From positions 1,550,001 to 1,614,000 of the forward strand of contig NZ_CP085081.1 in assembly GCF_023243115.1 (NCBI RefSeq): DNA of 64,000 nt. The letters run 5' to 3'. Made by a program: the position numbers and the translations under genes. This DNA is from Sediminicoccus sp. KRV36 (lineage in GTDB: Bacteria; Pseudomonadota; Alphaproteobacteria; Acetobacterales; Acetobacteraceae). The notes under the pieces were generated by a model. That model did no database searches. It was not told where the DNA came from and was given only the letters and a program-made list of their open reading frames with translations. Shown one piece after another: positions 57,289 through 64,000 of the stretch (positions are counted from its first letter, which is position 1; every line of letters starts with the position of its first letter).

Positions 57289-57338
57289 GCGAGGGGCGCT
57301 GCCCCTCGCGCTCCCCGGCAAGAACCTCAGCTTCTTGC
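57289..57338 (+). repeat. Two-hairpin intergenic repeat, copy 3
   Basis: Hairpin 1 GCGAGGGGC/GCCCCTCGC (57289-57297 with 57301-57309), linker GCTCCCCG, hairpin 2 GCAAGAA/TTCTTGC (57318-57324 with 57332-57338). It faces copy 4 tail to tail. Hairpin 1 abuts the start of the acyl-CoA dehydrogenase gene. Confidence 0.65.
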
Positions 57339-57358
57339 ATCTCCGATAAAACATGGGT

Positions 57359-57410
57359 GCAGGGAACGGGTTCCCTGCTGGGGGAGCGCGAGGGGGCAAA
57401 GCCCCCTCGC
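57359..57410 (-). repeat. Two-hairpin intergenic repeat, copy 4
   Basis: Read on the minus strand: hairpin 1 GCGAGGGGGC/GCCCCCTCGC (57401-57410 with 57388-57397, loop TTT), linker GCTCCCCCA, hairpin 2 GCAGGGAA/TTCCCTGC (57371-57378 with 57359-57366). It begins 18 bases past the enoyl-CoA hydratase stop, the expected place for a terminator of the marR-hydratase transcript. Confidence 0.65.
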
Positions 57411-57428
57411 AAGGCTGCCCGCGCCATC

Positions 57429-58231
<803 letters not shown>

Positions 58232-58235
<4 letters not shown>

Positions 58236-58714
58236 GGCGTGTCGAGGCTCTCGCGGATGGAGGATTTGGTGCGGCCGAGCAGGCGGTGCAGCTGCGCCCG
58301 CTCCGTCGGCGAGAGCGCGCCGAGGAGTTCAGCGATCCAGCTCTCATGCGCGCGGGATTGCCGGGCGAATTCGCGCGCCCCCTTGGCCGTCAGGCGCAGG
58401 CGGAAGGCGCGGCGGTCCCCCGCATCCAGGCGGCGTTCGACCAGCCCCTCGGCCTCAAGCCGTGCGGCCAGGCCGGTGACATTGCCATTGCTGACCATCA
58501 TCCGGCGCGAGACATCGCCCAGCGTCAGGCCCTCGCCATTGCGGTCCAGTGCGGCGAGCAGGTCGAAGCGGGGCAGGGTGGTGCCGAATTCCTCGCGCAG
58601 GCGGCGGCGGATTTCGGTCTCCATCAGGGTGGTGCAGGTCAGCAGCCGCAACCAGAGGCGCAGCGAGTCCTTGGTGCCGGGGGGCGCATCGGCCAGGGCG
58701 GTCTCGGCATCCAT
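58232..58714 (-). CDS. MarR-family transcriptional regulator
   Basis: A 160-residue winged-helix regulator. The DNA-binding part is [66 protein letters not shown], including the wing arginines; the dimer helices flank it. The ATG at 58714 shares its bases with the stop of the SDR gene (TGATG). As a member of a CoA-dependent aromatic cluster it most likely responds to an aryl-CoA intermediate, as known MarR regulators of benzoyl-CoA-type pathways do, and binds the AT-rich palindromes at 59439-59491. Confidence 0.92.
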
Positions 58715-59442
58715 CAGATTTCGCCGCCGCTGACCGGCAGCGCCGCGCCATGGATGCCCTGGGCCGCATCGCCGCACAGGAACACCGCGAGGGCGGCGAT
58801 TTCCTCGGGCTGCAAAAGCCGCCCCTGGGGGTTGTGCTGTGCCAGCTGCGCGCGGGCGGCCTCCGCATCCAGGCCGGTCTTTTCGGTGATCCGGGCGATG
58901 CTTTCGGCCAGCAGCGGCGTTTCGGTGAAGCCCGGGCAGATGGCATTGATCGTAACACCCCTGCCGGCGATCTCCAGCGCCAGCGCCCGGGTGAAGCCGA
59001 GCAGCGCGTGCTTGGCCGCCACATAGGGCACCACATAGGGATAGCCCTTCAGCGCCGCGGTGGAGGCGATATTGACGATGCGCCCCGCCCCCAGCGCCAG
59101 CATGTCCGGCAGGGCCGCGCGGGTGAGCACCACGGCCGACATCAGATTGGCATCGAGGGCGGCACGGAAATCGGCGTCGGTGGTCTTCAGGAAAGGCGCG
59201 CTGCTGGCGGCCCCGGCCGCGTTGATCAGAATATTGATGCGCGGCAAAGGCGGCGGGCGCGTGGCATTGCCGAGCAGCACCTCATGCGCGTCGCCACGGT
59301 TCACGGCGGCCCAGAGCGGCTCGGCGCGGCGGCCCATGATGGTGACATGTGCGCCGGCCGATTTCAGCGCGCGGGCGCAGGCCAGGCCAATGCCCGTGCC
59401 ACCACCGCTCACCAGGGCAAACTGTCCGGCCAGGTTCTGCAT
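58714..59442 (-). CDS. SDR-family dehydrogenase of the aromatic operon
   Basis: A 242-residue classical short-chain dehydrogenase. The cofactor motif GGGTGIGLACARAL, NAAG, the Ser strand IVNIASTAALKG and YVAAKHALLG (Tyr-x3-Lys) are all canonical, unlike the two SDR proteins around hyuAB. The C-terminal GAALPVSGGEI motif matches 3-hydroxyacyl-CoA dehydrogenase or oxoacyl reductase relatives. It is the first gene of the minus-strand operon and would oxidise the hydroxyacyl-CoA made by the hydratase. The palindrome TTTAAGCTTAAA starts three bases before its ATG. Confidence 0.92.
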   Translation of the reverse strand: MQNLAGQFALVSGGGTGIGLACARALKSAGAHVTIMGRRAEPLWAAVNRGDAHEVLLGNATRPPPLPRINILINAAGAASSAPFLKTTDADFRAALDANLMSAVVLTRAALPDMLALGAGRIVNIASTAALKGYPYVVPYVAAKHALLGFTRALALEIAGRGVTINAICPGFTETPLLAESIARITEKTGLDAEAARAQLAQHNPQGRLLQPEEIAALAVFLCGDAAQGIHGAALPVSGGEI

Positions 59443-59491
59443 ATTTTAAGCTTAAAGCATTGCGGAGGCCCCCTCTTCAAGCATATTTTGA
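59439..59491. promoter_or_regulatory. MarR-type operator pair in the divergent aromatic promoter
   Basis: A perfect 12-bp palindrome TTTAAGCTTAAA occupies 59445-59456. A second AT-rich, imperfect dyad of the form TCAA-N7-TTGA lies at about 59477-59491. Both contain or abut the direct repeat GCATATTTT (59439-59447 and 59481-59489). They fall in the 73-base gap between the divergent SDR and monooxygenase/reductase genes, in otherwise GC-rich DNA, and fit binding sites for the MarR protein of the cluster. Confidence 0.6.
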
Positions 59492-59515
59492 CGATGCAGC
59501 CTGATGGAGTGTCTG

Positions 59516-61825
59516 ATGCGCATCGCAGTGATCGGTGGCGGCCCCGCCGGCCTTTACTTCGCCATCCTGATGAAACGCGACCGCCCCTCGGCCGAGATCA
59601 TCGTTGTCGAGCGCAACCAGGCGGATGACACCTTCGGCTTCGGCGTGGTGTTTTCGGATGCGACCCTGGATGCCTTCCGCGACGCCGATGAACCTTCCTA
59701 CCGCGCCATCACCCAAAGCTTCGCCTATTGGGATGACATCGCGATCATCGCGCGCGGGCATGAGCATCGCGTCGGCGGCAACGGGTTCTGCGGCTGTTCG
59801 CGCCGCACGCTGCTGCGGCTGTTGCAGGCGCGCGCGCGGGAACTGGGCGTGGTGCTGGAATTCCGCCGCGAAGCGAGCCCCGAGGATTTCCCCGACGCCG
59901 ACCTCATCATCGCCGCCGATGGCGTGAACAGCCCGATCCGCACGCGGCATGCGGCGCATTTCCAGCCCGAGGTGGATCTGCGCCCCAACCGCTTCGCCTG
60001 GATGGGCAGCACGCGCCCGCTCGATGCCTTCAGCTTCTTCTTCCAGGAGCGCGCGGAGGGCATCTTCATCGCCCACGCCTATCAATATGAGGCGGGCGCC
60101 AGCACCTGGGTGCTGGAAACCGACCCCGCGACCTTCGACCGCGCCGGGCTGGGTGCCATGAGCGAGGCTGAAAGTGCCGCCTATCTGGAAGACGTGTTCG
60201 CCGAGGCGCTGCAGGGCCACAAGCTCATCACCAATCGCAGCCTCTGGCGGCAATTCCCGATGATCCGCTGCGCGCATTGGGTGAAGGACAACATCGTCCT
60301 GCTGGGCGATGCCAAGGCCTCGGCGCATTTCTCCATCGGCTCTGGCACCAAGCTCGCCATGGAGGATGCGATCGCGCTGCATGGCGCCTTCATGGCGGGC
60401 GGCAGTGTGGCCACCTGCCTCGCCCGCTTCGAAACGGGGCGGCGCGAGGAGGTCGAGAAGATCCAGCATGCGGCGGATGTCTCGCTCGTCTGGTTCGAGC
60501 AGGTGAAGCGCTTCTGGAATTTCCACCCCGCGCGCTTCGCCTTTGGCGTGATGACGCGCAGCAAGGCCATCACCTGGGACAATCTGCTGCTGCGCGCGCC
60601 CGAATTCGTGGGCGAGGTGCAGGATGTGGTGGCGCAGGAAGCGCCCGGCGGCGATGCGCGCAACCCGCCCATGTTCCAGCCCTTCGTGCTGCGCGGGATG
60701 CAGCTTGCCAACCGCGTCGTCGTCTCGCCCATGTGCCTCTATTCGGCGACGGAGGGTGTGCCGAATGATTTTCACCTGATCCATTACGGCGCCCGCGCCA
60801 TGGGCGGTGCGGGGCTGATCTTCACCGAGATGACCTGCCCGGCGCCCGAGGCCCGCATCACGCCCGGCTGCGCGGGGCTGTGGAATGACGCGCAGCAGGC
60901 GGAATGGACGCGCATCGTCGGCAATGCGCATGCCCAGGGGGCGAAGATGTGCCTCCAGCTCGGCCATGCCGGGCGGAAGGGCGCCACGAAGCTCATGTGG
61001 GAAGGGATGGACCAGCCGCTGGAGAGCGGCGCCTGGCCCATCATCGCGCCCAGTGCGCTGCCCTATTACCCGCACAGCCAGATCCCGCGCGCCATGGACC
61101 GCGCCGACATGGACCGCGTCAAGGCGGAATTCCTGGCCGCCACCCGGCGCGCCATCGCCTGCGGCTTTGACATGCTGGAGCTGCATTGCGCCCATGGCTA
61201 TCTGCTGGGCAGCTTCCTCTCACCACTCACCAATCACCGCGCCGATGAATATGGCGGCAGCGTCGAGAACCGGCTGCGTTTCCCGCTGGAGGTCTTCGCC
61301 GCCCTGCGTGCGCTTTGGCCGGCGGAGCGCCCCATATCCGTGCGCGTCTCGGCCACGGACTGGGCGGAGGGGGGTGTCACGGATGCGGATATGCTCGCCA
61401 TCGCGCGGGCCTTCCGCGATGCGGGCTGCGATCTGCTCGATGTATCCACCGGGCAGACGGTCGCGGATGCGCAGCCCATGTATGGCCGCATGTTCCAGCT
61501 CCCCTGGGCCGACATGCTGCGCAATGAGGCGGGGATCGCCGTGATGTGCGTGGGCTCCATCACCACGGCCGACCAGGTGAACACCATCATCGCGGCCGGC
61601 CGGGCCGACCTCGTGGCCCTGGCGCGGCCGCATCTGACGGACCCTTCCTTCACGCTGCACGCCGCCGCAGAATACGGCGCGCGCGGGGTGAAGACGCCCG
61701 TGCAATACAGCTATGGCAAGGATGCGCTGTTTCGCATGGCGAAGCGCAGCCGGGAGGATCTGATGGAACTGCGCCGCAAAGCCAAGCCCGCAAGCCACGC
61801 GCCGCAAGGCGCCAACAATACATGA
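59516..61825 (+). CDS. 2-aminobenzoyl-CoA monooxygenase/reductase-like fusion (salicylyl-CoA 5-hydroxylase family)
   Basis: A 769-residue two-domain flavoprotein. Residues 1-380 are a class A flavin monooxygenase: [17 protein letters not shown] at the start, [25 protein letters not shown] and [24 protein letters not shown]. From residue 386 an old-yellow-enzyme domain begins ([21 protein letters not shown]), with [10 protein letters not shown], the ring-binding [25 protein letters not shown] and CVGSI. This exact fusion is known from 2-aminobenzoyl-CoA monooxygenase/reductase, which hydroxylates and then hydrides the CoA-bound ring; salicylyl-CoA 5-hydroxylases share only the first half. The ATG at 59516 has GGAG upstream. 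First gene of the plus-strand arm, overlapping the next by four bases. Confidence 0.92.
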   Translation: MRIAVIGGGPAGLYFAILMKRDRPSAEIIVVERNQADDTFGFGVVFSDATLDAFRDADEPSYRAITQSFAYWDDIAIIARGHEHRVGGNGFCGCSRRTLLRLLQARARELGVVLEFRREASPEDFPDADLIIAADGVNSPIRTRHAAHFQPEVDLRPNRFAWMGSTRPLDAFSFFFQERAEGIFIAHAYQYEAGASTWVLETDPATFDRAGLGAMSEAESAAYLEDVFAEALQGHKLITNRSLWRQFPMIRCAHWVKDNIVLLGDAKASAHFSIGSGTKLAMEDAIALHGAFMAGGSVATCLARFETGRREEVEKIQHAADVSLVWFEQVKRFWNFHPARFAFGVMTRSKAITWDNLLLRAPEFVGEVQDVVAQEAPGGDARNPPMFQPFVLRGMQLANRVVVSPMCLYSATEGVPNDFHLIHYGARAMGGAGLIFTEMTCPAPEARITPGCAGLWNDAQQAEWTRIVGNAHAQGAKMCLQLGHAGRKGATKLMWEGMDQPLESGAWPIIAPSALPYYPHSQIPRAMDRADMDRVKAEFLAATRRAIACGFDMLELHCAHGYLLGSFLSPLTNHRADEYGGSVENRLRFPLEVFAALRALWPAERPISVRVSATDWAEGGVTDADMLAIARAFRDAGCDLLDVSTGQTVADAQPMYGRMFQLPWADMLRNEAGIAVMCVGSITTADQVNTIIAAGRADLVALARPHLTDPSFTLHAAAEYGARGVKTPVQYSYGKDALFRMAKRSREDLMELRRKAKPASHAPQGANNT

Positions 61826-63066
61826 GCGACCATCGCCGCCGCCGCAGGCCAGCGCCACCCGCGCCCATTCTCATCGCCGGCGGCGGTGTGGGCGGGCTGA
61901 CGCTGGCGCTTTCGCTGCATGAGCGGGGCATTCCCTGCGTCGTGCTGGAAGCGGCGAAGGAGGTGAAGCAGCTGGGTGTGGGCATCAACACCCTGCCGCA
62001 TGCGATCCGCGAACTGGCCGCACTCGGCCTGCTGCCCGCCCTGGATGCCATCGGCATCCGCACGCGCGAATTGCGCTATCTGAACCGCTTCGGCAGCCGC
62101 ATCTGGACCGAGGCGCGCGGCCTGCACGCAGGGCATGACACGCCGCAATTCTCCATCCATCGCGGGAAGCTGCATGGCGTGCTCTGGCAGGCCGCACTGG
62201 AGCGCATGGGGCCGCAGGTGATCCGCGCCGGTATGCGCATGGTCGGCTTCGCGCAATCGGGCAGCAGCGTGACCGCGAATTTCAGCGATGGGTCCAGCAT
62301 TCGCGGCTCGGCGTTGATCGGGGCCGATGGCATCCATTCCGTGCTGCGCAACGCCATGCACCCCGAGGATGGCGGCATCCGCTGGAACGGCATCCAGATG
62401 TGGCGCGGTGCCATCGAATGGCCGGCCCATGAGGGCGGCGATGTCATGCTGATCGCCGGCGACATGGCGGAAAAGCTGGTCTTTTACCCGATCGGCGCGG
62501 GCAGCACGCCGGAAACCCGCCTGACCAACTGGGTGATCTGCGCGCAGATCGGCGATGCCACGCGCCCGCCGCCCCGGCGCGAGGATTGGTCCCGCCCGGG
62601 CACGCTGGAGGACGTGCTGCCCCATGTGCAGCGCTTCCGCGTGCCGGGCCTGGATGTCGAGGCGATGGTGCGCGCCACGCCGGAATTCTGGGAATACCCG
62701 ATGTGCGACCGTGACCCGCTGCCCTTCTGGACGCAGGGCCGCGTCACGCTGCTGGGCGATGCGGCGCACCCGATGTATCCGGTCGGCTCCAATGGCGCTT
62801 CCCAGGCCATCCTGGATGCGCGCGCCCTGGCCCGGCTGCTGGCGGCGCACCCGATCGAGGACGCCTTCGCCGCCTATGAGGCCGAGCGCCTGCCCGCCAC
62901 GCGCGACCTCGTGCTCACCAACCGGCGCGGCGGGCCGGAGCGCGTGGTGGATGTGGTCAGCGAGCGCGCGCCCAATGGCTTCGAGCGGCTGGAGGATGTG
63001 ATCGCGACGGATGAACTCGCCGCCATTGCCCGCGGCTATGCGCAGATGGCAGGCTTCGCTCGATGA
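61822..63066 (+). CDS. FAD-dependent monooxygenase, PhzS-like
   Basis: A 414-residue single-component aromatic hydroxylase. [29 protein letters not shown] (FAD Rossmann), [46 protein letters not shown] and the second FAD motif [29 protein letters not shown] follow the order seen in PhzS and salicylate-hydroxylase-like enzymes. PhzS decarboxylatively hydroxylates phenazine rings, so a nitrogen-bearing aromatic substrate is plausible here. The ATG overlaps the upstream stop (ATGA). Its exact step in the pathway is unknown; it could act on an alternative or earlier substrate. Confidence 0.88.
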   Translation: MSDHRRRRRPAPPAPILIAGGGVGGLTLALSLHERGIPCVVLEAAKEVKQLGVGINTLPHAIRELAALGLLPALDAIGIRTRELRYLNRFGSRIWTEARGLHAGHDTPQFSIHRGKLHGVLWQAALERMGPQVIRAGMRMVGFAQSGSSVTANFSDGSSIRGSALIGADGIHSVLRNAMHPEDGGIRWNGIQMWRGAIEWPAHEGGDVMLIAGDMAEKLVFYPIGAGSTPETRLTNWVICAQIGDATRPPPRREDWSRPGTLEDVLPHVQRFRVPGLDVEAMVRATPEFWEYPMCDRDPLPFWTQGRVTLLGDAAHPMYPVGSNGASQAILDARALARLLAAHPIEDAFAAYEAERLPATRDLVLTNRRGGPERVVDVVSERAPNGFERLEDVIATDELAAIARGYAQMAGFAR

Positions 63067-63809
63067 AGATCGAAATCACCTGCGAGGGCGATGTGCGGCG
63101 CGTCACCGTCGCCAACCACGCCAAGCTGAATACGCTGAACTCGGAACTCCTGCTGCAGCTCGCGGCCAGCTTCGACGTGGAGCCCGAGATCCGCGCCGTG
63201 GTGCTGACCGGCGAGGGTGAGCGCGCCTTCATCGGTGGTGCCGATATCCGCGAAATGGGCGCCGTCACCACGCCCGGGCAGGGCCAGGCCTTCATCGAGC
63301 GGGTGCATGGCGCCTGTGCAGCCATCCGCGCCTGCCGCGTGCCGGTGATTGCGCGCATCCAGGGCTGGTGCCTGGGTGCCGGGCTGGAAATCGCGGCCGC
63401 CTGCGATTTGCGCGTGGCGGCGACGGGCGCCAAATTCGGCATGCCCGAGGTGCGCGTCGGCATTCCTTCCGTGGTCGAGGCGGCATTGCTGCCGGGGCTG
63501 ATCGGCTGGGGCCGCACCCGCCGCCTGCTGCTGCTGGCCGAGACGCTGGATGCCGCCACGATGGAATCCTGGGGCTTCCTGGAGCGCGTCGTGCCGGTCC
63601 ATGCGCTCGATGGCGCCGTGGCCGAATGGGTGGCCTTGCTGACCGAGGCGGGGCCGGTGGCCATCGCCAACCAGAAGGCGCTGATCCGCCAATGGGAGGA
63701 TCTGCCCATGAGCCAGGCCATCGCCGCCGGCATTCCAGCCTTCGCCAAATCCTGGGAGACCGAGGAGCCGGGCGCGATGATGGGGCATTTTCTCAGCCGC
63801 AAGCGCTAA
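63063..63809 (+). CDS. Enoyl-CoA hydratase/isomerase family protein
   Basis: A 248-residue crotonase-fold protein: VANHAKLNTLNSELLLQLAASF, the oxyanion segment GEGERAFIGGADIREMG, and RVPVIARIQGWCLGAGLEIAAACDLRVAATGAKFGMPEVRVGIPSVVEAALLPGLIGWGRTRRLLL. The second Glu position of hydratases (near VVEAALLP) is retained. Overlaps the monooxygenase gene by four bases, so the plus arm of the aromatic cluster is a three-gene coupled operon. Likely a hydration or ring-cleavage step on the alicyclic CoA ester. Confidence 0.9.
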   Translation: MKIEITCEGDVRRVTVANHAKLNTLNSELLLQLAASFDVEPEIRAVVLTGEGERAFIGGADIREMGAVTTPGQGQAFIERVHGACAAIRACRVPVIARIQGWCLGAGLEIAAACDLRVAATGAKFGMPEVRVGIPSVVEAALLPGLIGWGRTRRLLLLAETLDAATMESWGFLERVVPVHALDGAVAEWVALLTEAGPVAIANQKALIRQWEDLPMSQAIAAGIPAFAKSWETEEPGAMMGHFLSRKR

Positions 63810-63876
63810 CCATAGACCGGTTGCGGGCGAAGCGGGGATGACGCTGCCATTCCGGCGGCAGGAGTTTCCCTGACCC

Positions 63877-64000
63877 ATGTTCGAAACGCGGCTTCCCCTG
63901 GCCTTGCTGGTCTTGCGCCTCACGCTGGGCCTGTTCCTCCTGCAATGGGGCGTCGAGAAATTCGTCGTCCCCGGCACCACGCTGGCGATCTTCCGGAGCT
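63877..64000 (+). CDS. DoxX-family membrane protein, N-terminal part
   Basis: The frame starts at ATG 63877 (AGGAG upstream) and runs off the right edge after 41 residues. It reads RLPLALLVLRLTLGLFLLQWGVEKFVVPG, the first helix and the Glu-Lys-Phe motif of DoxX-type quinone-linked membrane proteins. The 67-base gap after the hydratase gene leaves open whether it belongs to the same operon. Confidence 0.75.
   Translation, partial: MFETRLPLALLVLRLTLGLFLLQWGVEKFVVPGTTLAIFRS

Overview
This is a 64 kb stretch of a high-GC alphaproteobacterial chromosome. The gene content (TRAP and LIV-type solute-binding proteins, hydantoinase A/B, a DUF3141-fabI-pta-ackA operon, an aerobic CoA-dependent aminobenzoate cluster, ThiC behind a TPP riboswitch) suggests Acetobacteraceae, probably Roseomonas or a close relative. 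That placement is an inference; the window holds no rRNA gene and I saw no tRNA. No prophage, insertion sequence or CRISPR array was found.

Layout. 1-9.5 kb: the start of a small secreted protein, an octaheme cytochrome with TPR repeats, and a minus-strand secretion/envelope locus (arylsulfatase, small secreted protein, two paralogous outer-membrane barrels) facing a divergent AraC regulator across a perfect 10-bp inverted repeat. 9.5-15.2 kb: the operon DUF3141 (PhaC-like)-fabI-pta-ackA. 15.2-17.1 kb: an iron operon, ferric-binding protein-bfd-bfr, behind a large Fur-like palindrome. 17.1-27.1 kb: HpcH/HpaI aldolase, DUF4139 protein, periplasmic RidA, ATP-dependent DNA ligase, Fe(III) ABC permease with its own Fur-like site, flavin reductase and a PAS-containing chemoreceptor. 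27.1-27.5 kb is a gene remnant. 27.5-33.9 kb: 2-hydroxyacid dehydrogenase facing SDR-hyuA-hyuB-SDR. 33.9-35.9 kb: TPP riboswitch and thiC. 36-43.2 kb: serine hydrolase, LIV-type binding protein, TRAP transporter dctPQM, and a divergent N-acyl-D-amino-acid deacylase. 43.2-46 kb: a coupled set of small membrane protein, ThDP enzyme and substrate-binding-like protein. 46.1-51.3 kb: an RND efflux pump with its TetR regulator. 51.3-53.7 kb: queuosine genes (transporter, queC, queG). 53.7-63.8 kb: a CoA-dependent aromatic pathway whose central enzyme looks like 2-aminobenzoyl-CoA monooxygenase/reductase, with a divergent MarR-controlled operon. The window ends in a DoxX gene.

The aromatic cluster reads as: aminobenzoate-CoA ligase activates the ring; the fused monooxygenase/ene-reductase dearomatises it; acyl-CoA dehydrogenase, two enoyl-CoA hydratases and an SDR do beta-oxidation-like steps; a thioesterase and a RidA protein may clear dead-end CoA esters and enamine/imine intermediates. 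MarR probably senses a pathway intermediate at the AT-rich palindromes between the two divergent arms.

The least explained features are a family of four two-hairpin intergenic repeats whose stems differ in sequence but keep pairing, a triple 54-bp in-frame repeat at the front of queG, a PhaC-like protein with a histone-H1-like tail, and a rare-codon insertion in a binding-protein gene.
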